Of a stretch of 64,000 nt of DNA, positions 42,312-51,203 are shown piece by piece. Numbering within the stretch: position 1 is the stretch's first letter; every line of letters begins with the position of its first letter. The notes below the pieces were generated by a model. The model made no database searches. It had not been told where the DNA came from and saw only the letters and a list, made by a program, of their open reading frames with translations. The stretch covers positions 62,001 to 126,000 of the forward strand of contig NZ_BMQF01000008.1 in assembly GCF_014647975.1 (NCBI RefSeq), in the 5' to 3' direction. Made by a program: the position numbers and the translations under genes. The stretch is from Streptomyces fumigatiscleroticus. Its GTDB lineage: Bacteria > Actinomycetota > Actinomycetes > Streptomycetales > Streptomycetaceae.

Positions 42312-42754
42312 GCGCCGGCCTCAGGACCGGCGGTCGGGGGCGGGTCCGACTGCGGGGTACGTGTGTCGGTGCCCAGTTTCTGGCCCACCTGCTGGACCAG
42401 GGTGTGCATGGCGACCGCCATCACCTCGGCGTCGACCTCCTGAGAGGCGATCACGGCCAGGTGGGTGCCCCGGCCGGCCGCGGTGACGAACAGCCACAGA
42501 TCGGCCAGCTCGACGATGACCTGCCGGACCGGGCCGCCCTGGAAGAGCTGTCCGACGCCGCGGGCCAGGCTCTGCTGACCGGTGGCGACCGCGGCCAGCC
42601 GCTCGGCGTCGGCGCGCTCGATGGTCTTCGAGCAGCTGATCACCAGGCCGTCGTCGGACAGCACGATGGCGTGGCGGGTACCGGCGACCTGGTCGACCAG
42701 TCCGTCGAGGAGCCAGTCCAGGTCTGCGTTGGTGGCGGTGGTTCGCTGAGTCAT
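42308..42754 (-). CDS. cvnB: conservon roadblock/LC7-domain protein CvnB
   Basis: A 148-residue roadblock/LC7 protein: DLDWLLDGLVDQVAGTRHAI, LSDDGLVISCSKTIERADAE, GHLAVIASQEVDAEVM. Roadblock proteins dimerise and regulate small GTPases. Start overlaps the cvnA stop by four bases (ATGA). Confidence 0.92.
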   Translation of the reverse strand: MTQRTTATNADLDWLLDGLVDQVAGTRHAIVLSDDGLVISCSKTIERADAERLAAVATGQQSLARGVGQLFQGGPVRQVIVELADLWLFVTAAGRGTHLAVIASQEVDAEVMAVAMHTLVQQVGQKLGTDTRTPQSDPPPTAGPEAGA

Positions 42755-45258
42755 CCTCGGTCTTCCGTCGTGGGCGGTTCGGGCTGGTCGGTGCCGGGGG
42801 CGGACGGCCGCGGGCCGGCGGCGCGGTTCCTGCGGGACTGCCGCTGGAAGGCACCGATGGTGGCACCGGAACGGGTTGGCGCACCGGACGGGCCTTCGGG
42901 GGCCGGGGTGTTTGACGGAGCCGGCACACGCAGTTCGGCCACCAGGCTGGCCTGACGCGTCCGGCGGGGCAGCGGCGCGGGTCCGGTCGGCGGACCCGAC
43001 GGGCCCGATGGGGTCGGCGAAGTCGGCGAAGTCGGCGAAGTCGGCGCATTCTGTGGGGGCGGCGCCGGTGCGGTGACGTCCGCCATCGCCTGTCCCCGGG
43101 AGCGTACCGGCAGGTCGTGCGGGCCGTCCGGGGTGTCCGCGGGACGGGGATCGGCGTTCCGGCGCGGCAGGAGAGGGGGCGTGCCGGCGTCGTCCGGTGC
43201 CGGGCTGTCGGCCGCGTCCGGTACCGACCGGGGCCGTTCGGCCACGAGGGCCTCCGGGACGAGGACGATCACACGGGTGCCGCCGAAGGCCGACGGCCGC
43301 AGTTCCACGTGGAGTCCCAGGCCCGCCGAGAGGCGGGCCACCACGTACAGGCCCAGGCGTACGTCGTCGGCGCGGGTCATCACATCAAGCTGCGGGGGCG
43401 CCTGCATCAGGGCGTTGGCGGCCTCGTACTGCTCGGCGTCCATGCCCAGGCCGCGGTCCTCGATCTCCACCGCGACGCCCCTGCTGACCGGCGCGGCCTT
43501 GATCTCGACCGGGGTCGGCGGCTTGGAGAACGCGGTCGCGTTCTCCATCAGCTCGGCCAGGATGTGGATGAGCGGTCCCACCGCCCGTTCGGAGATCCAC
43601 GGCCGGCCCTCGACGTCGATCACGATGCGCCGGTAGTCCTGCACCTCGCCCTGCGCGGCGCGCAGGACGTCCAGCAGCGGCACCGGCCTGCGCCAGCGGC
43701 GCCGCGGCTGGCCGCCGCCCAGGATGACCAGGTTCTCCTCGTAGCGGCGCAGGCGGGCGGTGAGGTGGTCGAGGTCGAACAGGCCCTCCAGCAGCTGCGG
43801 GTCCTCGTGCCGGCGCTCCAGCTCGTCCAGCTTCTTCAGCTGCAGTCCGATCAGCAGCTGGGTGCGGCGCGCGATGCGCTGCAACAGCCGCTCGAAGCCG
43901 CGGTGCTGCTCGGCCTGGCGCACCGCGGTCCGCACCGCGCTGCGGCTGGTCACGTTCAGCGCCCGGCTCAGCTCACCGAACTCGTCCGAGGCCGGGGAGA
44001 CTTCGGGCACCTCGGCGTCCACGTCCACGTCCTCGCCCTGTTCGAGCCGGGCGACCACCTGCGGCAGCCGCTGTCCCAGGTCCTGCGCCTGGTCGCGTAC
44101 GGCCAGGATGCGCCGGCGCAGGAGCGTGGTCAGCCGCCAGGTCACCAGAACGACCAGGGCGACCGCGACCAGGCCCAGGGCGGCGGCGGAGTACAGATAC
44201 ACCTCCAGCCGACGCACGCCGTCGGCGCCGGCGGTGTCGGAGACCTGGCTGTGCACGCCGATGAGCTGCTCGAGACGGGTGAGCGAGGCGTCCGTCGCGG
44301 TCCGCCACTCCTGGGCGCCGGCCCGCGACAGCGAGACACTGCCGCTGCCGCTGCCGGAGGCGTCGGCGGCCTGGAGCCGTTCCTCCAGCGCGACCCGGCT
44401 CTTCCATGCCTTGCTCTCGGTCATCGCCGTGTAGAGCCGGCTCTCCTCGGCGGTGAGGTTGGGTGCCACGCGCGATTCGAGCAGGTACTCCTGGGTGCCG
44501 ATGGCATCGGTGACCAGGTCGTAGTCGTCGGCGGACAGCCGGCCCGATGCCCAGCTGCGAGCCAGCACCGCATCCTCGCGGTGGATCATGTCCACGATCC
44601 CGTTCAGATCGAACAGGACCTGCGACAGACCGGTCACCTCACCGTTGGTGCCACGGGAGAGCGTCGCAAAAACGTTAATGCTGGCCTCGACGGCCTGGGT
44701 GTAGTAGGTGAACGCCCGGTCCTCGTCAGCCGTCCCGGCGTCCACCGCTCGGCGCTCCTGCGCGAGCCGGCCGGTCACCCGCACCGTCCGGGAGATCGCG
44801 GCGGCCAGGCCCTGCTGGCCGTCGCTGGTGTCCGCCGAGGTCAGTGACGCGAAGGCGCGCAGTGCGCGGTCGGTGACCGTACGCTGGCGGGTCAGGGCGG
44901 TCCGGGACGCCTCGGGGGAGGCCAGCGCCTCCTGGGTCAGCCGCCGCTCCTTCTCCAGGGCGTTGAACAGGGCCGCGTTGCGCGGGGCCACGGTCGTGGT
45001 CAGGTCGTGCTGGGCCGCCTGCTCCCGGTACTCGTTGCCCAGTTGGTACGTGGCCAGGCCCCACAGCGAGACCAGTGCCGCGCTCGGTACGAGCAGCAGT
45101 ACCAGCAGCACCGTACGCAGCGGCAGTCGGCCTTCGCCCCTCGTCCAGGGCTTCGTCTCCGGTGGGCCGCCCGTCCGCCGGCGACCGGCGCGCGCACGGT
45201 CCGTTCCGCGCCGCCCGATCCCGCTCAGTCCGCTCACGCGCAGGCCTCTCCTCATCAC
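42751..45258 (-). CDS. cvnA: conservon sensor kinase-like membrane protein CvnA
   Basis: An 835-residue protein. A basic N-terminus precedes helix 1 (TVLLVLLLVPSAALVSLWGL), an extracellular nitrate/nitrite-sensor-like helical domain (about 75-340, NIT type), helix 2 (AAALGLVAVALVVLVTWRLT), a HAMP-like segment, a dimerisation helix pair (RTQLLIGLQLKKLDELERRH) and an HATPase domain with LAELMENATAFS (N box) and VEIEDRGLGMD (G1 box). The usual phospho-accepting His is not evident, as in other CvnA proteins. The tail (about 690-835) is Pro-rich and contains repeated TSP from a GTCGGCGAA repeat (43015-43045). GTG 45258 or the adjacent ATG 45255 is the start. Confidence 0.9.
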   Translation of the reverse strand: MMRRGLRVSGLSGIGRRGTDRARAGRRRTGGPPETKPWTRGEGRLPLRTVLLVLLLVPSAALVSLWGLATYQLGNEYREQAAQHDLTTTVAPRNAALFNALEKERRLTQEALASPEASRTALTRQRTVTDRALRAFASLTSADTSDGQQGLAAAISRTVRVTGRLAQERRAVDAGTADEDRAFTYYTQAVEASINVFATLSRGTNGEVTGLSQVLFDLNGIVDMIHREDAVLARSWASGRLSADDYDLVTDAIGTQEYLLESRVAPNLTAEESRLYTAMTESKAWKSRVALEERLQAADASGSGSGSVSLSRAGAQEWRTATDASLTRLEQLIGVHSQVSDTAGADGVRRLEVYLYSAAALGLVAVALVVLVTWRLTTLLRRRILAVRDQAQDLGQRLPQVVARLEQGEDVDVDAEVPEVSPASDEFGELSRALNVTSRSAVRTAVRQAEQHRGFERLLQRIARRTQLLIGLQLKKLDELERRHEDPQLLEGLFDLDHLTARLRRYEENLVILGGGQPRRRWRRPVPLLDVLRAAQGEVQDYRRIVIDVEGRPWISERAVGPLIHILAELMENATAFSKPPTPVEIKAAPVSRGVAVEIEDRGLGMDAEQYEAANALMQAPPQLDVMTRADDVRLGLYVVARLSAGLGLHVELRPSAFGGTRVIVLVPEALVAERPRSVPDAADSPAPDDAGTPPLLPRRNADPRPADTPDGPHDLPVRSRGQAMADVTAPAPPPQNAPTSPTSPTSPTPSGPSGPPTGPAPLPRRTRQASLVAELRVPAPSNTPAPEGPSGAPTRSGATIGAFQRQSRRNRAAGPRPSAPGTDQPEPPTTEDRG

Positions 45259-45632
45259 TGTTCAGCTGCACCTGTGACGAAAACACGCCAGTAGGTAGCG
45301 GTTGGTGGCCTGATATTAGCCACGTAGTGCGCCAACACCGAAAGTTCATTCAGCGGTGGACCTGCACTCAGCACCCGGAAACGGACCTATCCGCCGGTAT
45401 GGGGAGGAGCTGGATGTTTCACCGATCCGTGGCGCCCCCAGCGGACCGCACCGTCGTAGGCGGCCGCCTCCCGGGCCCGCGCACCCGCGAGTTGCCGGAC
45501 CTCGGGGCGGCTACCTGCCGGAGCGGATCGCCCCGCTGATCGACCAGGTGCGGGCGGCCTGCGGACCGGAGCCGCCGGGAGCCGCCCTCGGCGACTGGCG
45601 CGGCAGGCTCTCGCGCGGGGCGCCCGGACCGG
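45259..45632. other. intergenic region upstream of the conservon
   Basis: The first 100 bases are relatively A/T-rich and probably contain the cvn promoter. The rest is crossed by a plus-strand frame with a protein-like patch (YLPERIAPLIDQVRAACGPE) that I cannot place in a family; it may be a remnant. Confidence 0.4.
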
Positions 45633-46445
45633 CTACTTCCGCTGCCGGTTCCGGGTGGACGGGGCGGAGGTCCGCACGGAGGATCGCATCCGGTGGCGGG
45701 GGGTGAGGCGCCGGGGTGGCCGGGTCAGGGTGATCTGCCGGACGAGCTGCTGGAAGCAGGTCAGTGCCGCGACCGCAGGCAGGGCCGCTGCCACCGTACC
45801 GGCGATGGTGCGCGGCGCCTGAACGACGCACAGCAGCACCGCGATCGAGGAGAAGAGCAGAACGACGCACCATGAGTGCATGGCGCGGCGCCGGTGCAGA
45901 GCAGCGCGCAGGACGGACAGCGAGGCCGCCGTCCAGGGGCCGTAGATCAGCACAGGCCACCAGGCGAGCGGGCCGGCCGCGGTGCCCGCAGCCGTGTTCC
46001 GCAGTGCCCCGTAGGTCGCCATGCCGCTGAAGACGCTCACCATCGACACGATGACCGCGGCCAGCGCGGCAAGCAGACAGCTGGCGGTGCGCAGCGCCTC
46101 CGGGCGTCTGCGGGCGGAGGGCTTCCGGTGCCCTCGGGAGGGCACGCGCAGGGGTGGCAGCTCGGCGGTGATCTCCTGGAGCTTGCCCATATGGCTGTCG
46201 GGTGCCGGGGCGGTCACCGAGGACTCGTGACGGGGAGGGGGTACCGTCCCGCCGTCGCTGTGCTGTTCCCGGACGGCTTCCTCGAGCAGACCGGCGAGTT
46301 CCTGGGCCGGATCCCATTCGGGACCGGGTGGCGTCAGAGGTTCACAGTATGCGACTGCGGGCCGGTGCCATTCGTCTTCCGCCTCCTGGAGCTGGCTCGG
46401 GCGGCCCGCATTCCGCCACAGGTGCTCGAAATAGTCATCGCTCAT
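45633..46445 (-). CDS. DUF2637 membrane protein
   Basis: A 270-residue protein with an acidic cytoplasmic N-terminus (MSDDYFEHLWRNAGRPSQLQ), four predicted helices (SCLLAALAAVIVSMVSVFSG, LAWWPVLIYGPWTAASLSVL, SWCVVLLFSSIAVLLCVV, IAGTVAAALPAVAALTCFQQ) and the conserved end CFQQLVRQITLTRPPRRLTP. DUF2637 proteins are common in Streptomyces and related to plasmid Spd-type membrane proteins; function unknown. It lies upstream of the conservon on the same strand, 374 bases away. Confidence 0.85.
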   Translation of the reverse strand: MSDDYFEHLWRNAGRPSQLQEAEDEWHRPAVAYCEPLTPPGPEWDPAQELAGLLEEAVREQHSDGGTVPPPRHESSVTAPAPDSHMGKLQEITAELPPLRVPSRGHRKPSARRRPEALRTASCLLAALAAVIVSMVSVFSGMATYGALRNTAAGTAAGPLAWWPVLIYGPWTAASLSVLRAALHRRRAMHSWCVVLLFSSIAVLLCVVQAPRTIAGTVAAALPAVAALTCFQQLVRQITLTRPPRRLTPRHRMRSSVRTSAPSTRNRQRK

Positions 46446-46917
46446 GACGGATCCCGCTTATTCCGGTCGGCGCAACGCAGGACCACCGGCCGGACCGGCC
46501 GCCGTCTCCCCCGTCCGGGCTGCCAGGATCCCGCGCAGCCCGAACAACTCCGCAATACCCGTATGACTCATATCCCGATTAACGATTCACCGTTTCAGCC
46601 GATGCGCAGCAAACGGGTGAACGGCCGCACCGAAGATCGTACCGATCGCCGGGAAACCCGCCCGTCAGCCGAAAGGCGGTCGACGAAGGAAGATATTCGA
46701 TGAAATACAAGTCGCTTCGCGCCGCCGCCCCGGCTGAAGGGGCGGCTGCTGACGGAGTCCACACGGGCCCCGGCCATACGACGACCGTGGAGGCCGTGCG
46801 CCGGACCGGGCTCGCCCCCTGCCGCGGCGCGGGAGGGCATCGACCGGCTGCCGGGCGGTGCCGGCCGCGCTCGACGGCTGAGCGCGGCCTCACGGCCCGG
46901 TGCCCTGGCAGGTGTGC
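46446..46917. other. intergenic, locally A/T-rich; one doubtful 46-codon ORF
   Basis: Probably holds the promoter of the DUF2637 gene. A plus-strand ORF at 46563-46703 (MTHIPINDSPFQPMRSKRVN...) has lower GC and a plausible composition but no good ribosome site. At 46700 an ATG behind GAAGGAAG opens a frame that soon becomes a shadow of the alpha-xylosidase gene. I do not call either as a gene. Confidence 0.35.
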
Positions 46918-49188
46918 TCAGCCGAGGGGCACCGTCACCTCACCGGTGCCCTCGGCGCTCGCTCCGCCGGCGACGCGGACCGTGAACGGCCGGTCGGTGC
47001 CCTCCGCGGTGACCCGCAGCAGGTCGCCGTCGCGCCGCGCCCGGAAGGTGGCGGCCGGTGCGCCCGTCAGGTCGGGCACGGTGACCTCGGCGGTGTACTC
47101 GGGTGCGGAGGTGGGGTGGACGAGCAGGGTGGGGTTGTCCAGCCAGTCGCCGTCGGGGCGCCGGTCGTCGGCGGCCAGCGGCAGCACGGCGCCCTGACGG
47201 ACGTACAGGGGCAGGCTGTCGTAGCCGTGCCGTTCGGTGCGCCAGGCCGGGCCGGTGACCCGCTCGCCGCTCAGCAGGTGGGTCCAGGTGCCCTCGGGGA
47301 GGTAGACCTCCACCTCGCCGTCCTCGGTGAACACCGGGGCGACGAGCAGGTCCGGGCCGAGCATGTACTGGCGGTCCAGCGGGCGGCACGCCGGGTCCGC
47401 GGGGAACTCCAGGAGCATCGGCCGCATCACCGGCACGCCGGTGCGGTGGGCCTCGGCGGCGGCGCCGTACAGGTAGGGCATCAGCCGGTGTTTGAGCAGG
47501 GTGAAGGCGCGGGCGACCTCGACCGCCTCCTCGCCGAACTCCCACGGCACCCGGTACGAGGACGAGCCGTGCAGGCGGCTGTGCGAGGAGAGCAGGCCGA
47601 AGGCGAGCCACCGCTTGAAGACGGCCGGGTCGGGTGTGCCCTCGAAGCCGCCGATGTCGTGGCTCCAGAAGCCGAAGCCGCTCAGCGACAGGGAGAGACC
47701 GCCCCTGAGCGACTCGGCCATCGCCTCGAAGGACGACCAGCAGTCGCCGCCCCAGTGCACCGGGTACTGCTGGCCGCCCGCGGTGGCGGAGCGGGCGAAG
47801 AGCACGGCCTCGCCCTGCCCCCGCTCCTTCTCGAGGAGTTCGAAGACGGTGCGGTTGTACAGGTGGGCGTAGTAGTTGTGCATCCGCTCGGGGTCGGAGC
47901 CGTCGTGCCAGACGACGTCGGTGGGGATGCGCTCGCCGAAGTCGGTCTTGAAGGAGTCGACGCCCTGGTCGAGCAGCGGCTTGAGCTTGCTCTGGAACCA
48001 GGCGCGGGCCTCGGGGCTGGTGAAGTCGACCAGTCCCATGCCGGCCTGCCACAGGTCCCACTGCCACACGTCGCCGTCCGGTGTGCGCACCAGGTGCCCG
48101 AGGGCCGCGGCCTCGTCGAACAGGGGGGACTTCTGGGCGATGTAGGGATTGATCCAGGCGCTGATCCGCAGGCCCTTCTCCTTCAGGCGGGCGAGCATGC
48201 CGTCGGGGTCGGGGAAGACGTCCGGGTCCCACTGGAAGTCGCACCACTGGTACTCGCGCATCCAGAAGCAGTCGAAGTGGAAGACGGAGAGCGGGATGCC
48301 GCGCTCGGCCATGCCGTCGACGAAGGACATCACCGTCGTCTCGTCGTAGGAAGTGGTGAACGACGTGGTGAGCCAGAGGCCGAAGGACCAGGCCGGGGGC
48401 AGGGCCGGCCGGCCGGTGAGGGCCGTGTAGCGGGACAGGACGTCCTTGGGGGTGGGGCCGGCGACGACGTAGTACTCCAGCGTCTGGTCCTCGACGCTGA
48501 ACTGCACCTGCCCGACCGACTCGGAGCCGACCTCGAAGGAGACCTTGCCGGGGTGGTTGACGAAGACGCCGTAGCCGCGTGAGGAGAGATAGAACGGGAC
48601 GTTCTTGTAGGCCTGTTCGCTGCTGGTGCCGCCGTCGGCCTGCCAGACGTCGACGACCTGGCCGTTCTTGACGAACGGGGTGAAGCGCTCGCCGAGGCCG
48701 TAGATGTGCTCGCCGACGCCGAGGCCGAGCCGGGTGAGCATGTGATGGGCTCCGTCGCCGGTGGTGGCGAAGGCGGTGCTCTTGGCGTTGGCCCTGGTCA
48801 GCTCGCGTCCGTCCGCGTCGTGGAAGGTGAGGGTCCAGGGGCCGGACCGGTCCAGGCGCAGGGTGAGCGGGCCGCTGGTCAGTTCGGTGACGGTGCCGTC
48901 CTGGCGTACCTCGCCGGCGTCGTCCACCGCTCCGGGGAGGGCGAAGTCGGGGCCCGGGTGCCGTTTGCCCGCGTGGTGGGTGACGCGGACGCCGATGACG
49001 CCCTCGGCCGGTGAGAAGCATTCGACGGTGAGCAGCGGTGCGTTGAGCGTGTCGCCCCTGCGCGTCACCTTCTTCACGGCGGCATGGGTGGTGAAGCGCT
49101 TCGACTGGGTGCGGACATCCCGTACGTCGGTGGCGTACGCGATGTGCACACCCGGGCGGATGAGCCAGAAGCCGTCGGTGAACTTCAT
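46918..49188 (-). CDS. GH31 alpha-xylosidase (YicI-like)
   Basis: A 756-residue cytoplasmic GH31 enzyme (no signal peptide), of the usual YicI length. N-terminal MKFTDGFWLIRPGVHIAYAT and the galactose-mutarotase-like domain are followed by the barrel with ERGIPLSVFHFDCFWMREYQ, the nucleophile motif DSFKTDFGERIP (KTDFGE) and the acid region HWGGDCWSSFEAMAESLRGG. The CFWM and KTDFGE sequences favour alpha-xylosidase over alpha-glucosidase. It would remove terminal alpha-xylose from xyloglucan-type oligosaccharides. ATG 49188 follows AAGGAAG. A candidate ROK operator lies 60-80 bases upstream, and the xylA remnant and the sugar importer are divergent. Confidence 0.92.
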   Translation of the reverse strand: MKFTDGFWLIRPGVHIAYATDVRDVRTQSKRFTTHAAVKKVTRRGDTLNAPLLTVECFSPAEGVIGVRVTHHAGKRHPGPDFALPGAVDDAGEVRQDGTVTELTSGPLTLRLDRSGPWTLTFHDADGRELTRANAKSTAFATTGDGAHHMLTRLGLGVGEHIYGLGERFTPFVKNGQVVDVWQADGGTSSEQAYKNVPFYLSSRGYGVFVNHPGKVSFEVGSESVGQVQFSVEDQTLEYYVVAGPTPKDVLSRYTALTGRPALPPAWSFGLWLTTSFTTSYDETTVMSFVDGMAERGIPLSVFHFDCFWMREYQWCDFQWDPDVFPDPDGMLARLKEKGLRISAWINPYIAQKSPLFDEAAALGHLVRTPDGDVWQWDLWQAGMGLVDFTSPEARAWFQSKLKPLLDQGVDSFKTDFGERIPTDVVWHDGSDPERMHNYYAHLYNRTVFELLEKERGQGEAVLFARSATAGGQQYPVHWGGDCWSSFEAMAESLRGGLSLSLSGFGFWSHDIGGFEGTPDPAVFKRWLAFGLLSSHSRLHGSSSYRVPWEFGEEAVEVARAFTLLKHRLMPYLYGAAAEAHRTGVPVMRPMLLEFPADPACRPLDRQYMLGPDLLVAPVFTEDGEVEVYLPEGTWTHLLSGERVTGPAWRTERHGYDSLPLYVRQGAVLPLAADDRRPDGDWLDNPTLLVHPTSAPEYTAEVTVPDLTGAPAATFRARRDGDLLRVTAEGTDRPFTVRVAGGASAEGTGEVTVPLG

Positions 49189-49248
49189 GATCTTCCTTGG
49201 GGGGTGGGCGAGGGCGGTCGGGCGGGAGCGCGGGCGTCCCGCACCTGT

Positions 49249-49269
49249 TTTGATCGTACACAGAACAAA
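49249..49269. promoter_or_regulatory. candidate ROK operator, copy 1 (alpha-xylosidase promoter)
   Basis: A 21-bp A/T-rich site of form TTNG-N6-CAC-N3-ACAAA, 61 bases upstream of the alpha-xylosidase start. The same form recurs at 49406-49426 and 55855-55875. Confidence 0.55.
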
Positions 49270-49405
49270 CCGGTACCGAGCAGGCTCCGAGCCGGGAAAG
49301 CAGGGTCTGACCTGGTGCTTTCGGCGATGAGAACAGGATCCGCACACCCCGGAGCCGGGAGTCGGCGACCCTTTGGGGCTAGCGCGGACGTGGCCCCGTG
49401 ACGTA

Positions 49406-49426
49406 TTAGTCATCACACCAAACAAA
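49406..49426. promoter_or_regulatory. candidate ROK operator, copy 2 (xylA remnant / ABC operon promoter)
   Basis: Same 21-bp form TTNG-N6-CAC-N3-ACAAA, 48 bases before the xylA remnant and in position to control the importer genes further on. A TGACGTATTAGTCATCA inverted repeat overlaps its left end. Confidence 0.5.
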
Positions 49427-49473
49427 AAAACCGCCCGGCGCGGGAGCCGACGGTAGACAGCAAGGGCCGCACG

Positions 49474-49830
49474 ATGTCGAAGCGCTTCAACCCCACTCCC
49501 GAGGACAGGTTCACGTTCGGTGCGTGGACCGTTGGCCGGCAGGGCACGGACCCGTTCCGGGGTGCCACCCGGCCACAGGTGCGGCAGGCGCTGACGGCGG
49601 CGCGGCTGGACCGGCTCGCGCGGCCCGCCGCCGAGGACGGCCTGTCCGGCCTGCTGGCCGACCCCACGGCGTACGACGCCTTCGGCCCGGAGGCGGCCGT
49701 CCGCGGCGTGGCCTTCGGCCCGGAGGCCGCCGTCCGCGGCAGGGCCTTCGGCCCGGAGGCCGCCGTCCGTGGCAGGGCCTTCGAACACCTCGACCAGCTC
49801 GCCATGGACCATCTCCTCGGCGCTCGCTGA
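49474..49830 (+). pseudogene. xylA: xylose isomerase (xylA) remnant with large in-frame internal deletion
   Basis: The ORF still starts and ends like Streptomyces xylose isomerase: residues 1-34 (MSKRFNPTPEDRFTFGAWTV...PFRGATRP) match the N-terminus and residues 35-118 (QVRQALTAARLDRLARPAAE ... HLDQLAMDHLLGAR) match the C-terminus. About 270 residues between them, with the catalytic His and all metal ligands, are gone, so the product cannot be an isomerase. Inside the C-terminal part an 11-residue unit is triplicated. The frame is still open, so a 118-residue peptide may be made. Confidence 0.85.
49678..49776 (+). repeat. 33-nt unit repeated three times inside the xylA remnant
   Basis: Encodes AFGPEAAVRGV, AFGPEAAVRGR, AFGPEAAVRGR in tandem, in frame. 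Intact xylose isomerases have a single, similar segment just before FERLDQLAMDHLLG. Confidence 0.85.
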
Positions 49831-49938
49831 ACCTTCCTCGCGGGTCGGCCGGTGCCCGCGAACCCCCCTCCCCTCCCCCGCATGACGAAGTGGTCGCGCG
49901 GGCGGGCCGGCACCCCCTCGCATCCAAGGGCATCCACC

Positions 49939-51192
49939 GTGACAGCACATCCTCCGCCCGCCGCGCGCCGCGGGCGCTCGCGCGGAGCCGTCGTCCCGCT
50001 CGCCGCCGTCGGCGTCCTGATCGCCGGGGCGGCACTGACCGGCTGCGGTCAGCAGCGCGACCCCGGCGTGTACACCGTGATGAACTCCTCCACCGACGAG
50101 TCGTACCACCGCTGGGACGCCGAGGCGATGGCCCGCTGCTCCAAGCAGCTGGGCGTCACCATCGAGCAGCAGAGCGTCCCGGCGGCACAGGTGATGACGA
50201 AGGCCCTGCGCATGGCGTCCTCGAAGTCGCTGCCGGACATCATCCAGTTCGACGCCTCCGAGATGCCGACCTTCGCCGACGCCGGGGGCCTGGTCGACCT
50301 GAAGTCGCTCGGGCTGAGCACCGACGACATCCCGCAGGGCATCGTCAACTTCGGCTCGTACAAGGGCACCTACTACGGCGCGGCCCGGTCCGTGAACACG
50401 CTTGCGCTGTTCTACAACAAGGATCTCCTCGACGAGGCGGGCGTGCGGGTCCCCACCACCTGGGCCGAGCTGCGCGCCGCCGCCAAGAAGCTCACCCAGG
50501 GCAAGCGCTACGGGCTGGCGCTCAGCGCGGGCGGCGCGGAGGACGGTGTCTTCCAGTTCACGCCGTTCATGTGGTCCAACGGCGGCGACGAGACCGAACT
50601 CGACAGCCCGCAGGTCGCCGAGGCCCTGGACTACTGGAAGGACCTGCTGAAGGACGGCTCGCTGTCCAAGTCGACGGTCAACTGGACGCAGGCGGACGTA
50701 AACGACCAGTTCATGGCCGGCAACGCGGCGATGATGATCAACGGTCCGTGGCAGGTCGAGACCCTCAACACGGACAAGTCACTGCACTGGGAGATCGCGC
50801 AGATCCCGGTCCCCGAGGCGGGCGACGACTCGGTCGGCCCGCTCGGCGGGGCGATCCTCACCGTGCCCAACACCGGTGACGAGGCCCGGGAGAGGACGGC
50901 CGGCAAGATCGTCGCCTGTCTGTCCAGCCAGAAGGAGCAGCTGACCTACGCGCTCAACAGCTGGATGGTCCCGGCCAACTCCAAGGCCGCCGCGGCCTGG
51001 CGCGAGAAGGTGCCCGAGCTGGACGCGCTCGCCGACCAGGTGGCCGTGGCCCGGTCGCGTACCGCCAAGCTCGGCGCCGGCTGGTCGAGCGTGTCGCTCG
51101 CCCTCCAGAGCGCCTTCCAGTCCGCCCTGACCGGCCAGTCCAGCGAGGCCGCCCTGAAGCTCGCCCAGCAGCGGGCCACGAGCGGGAACTGA
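49939..51192 (+). CDS. ABC sugar transporter, solute-binding lipoprotein (family 1)
   Basis: A 417-residue extracellular sugar-binding protein. Lipobox LTGC (Cys 36). Family 1 features: YTVMNSSTDESYHRWDAEAM, KSLPDIIQFDASEMPTFADA, NTLALFYNKDLLDEAGVRVP with TTWAELRAAAKKLT, and FMAGNAAMMINGPWQVETL. GTG 49939 follows AAGGG. It is the first intact gene of a four-gene operon (binding protein, two permeases, beta-glucosidase). No ATPase gene is present; such importers in Streptomyces usually share the MsiK ATPase encoded elsewhere. Confidence 0.92.
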   Translation: MTAHPPPAARRGRSRGAVVPLAAVGVLIAGAALTGCGQQRDPGVYTVMNSSTDESYHRWDAEAMARCSKQLGVTIEQQSVPAAQVMTKALRMASSKSLPDIIQFDASEMPTFADAGGLVDLKSLGLSTDDIPQGIVNFGSYKGTYYGAARSVNTLALFYNKDLLDEAGVRVPTTWAELRAAAKKLTQGKRYGLALSAGGAEDGVFQFTPFMWSNGGDETELDSPQVAEALDYWKDLLKDGSLSKSTVNWTQADVNDQFMAGNAAMMINGPWQVETLNTDKSLHWEIAQIPVPEAGDDSVGPLGGAILTVPNTGDEARERTAGKIVACLSSQKEQLTYALNSWMVPANSKAAAAWREKVPELDALADQVAVARSRTAKLGAGWSSVSLALQSAFQSALTGQSSEAALKLAQQRATSGN

Positions 51193-51203
51193 GGTTGAGC
51201 GCC

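Noticed and set aside
45633..46445. Integrated plasmid (ICE) because DUF2637/Spd-like proteins are often plasmid-borne
   Set aside because: No integrase, excisionase, tra/FtsK-type gene, replication gene or tRNA attachment site was seen around it or around the small membrane protein at 62832.
46563..46703. 46-codon plus-strand ORF as a gene
   Set aside because: No good ribosome site, no family, and it lies in the likely promoter region of the DUF2637 gene; kept only as a remark.
46940..49345. 801-residue minus-strand frame overlapping the GH31 gene
   Set aside because: Arg/Pro-rich out-of-frame reading of the alpha-xylosidase gene without any domain.
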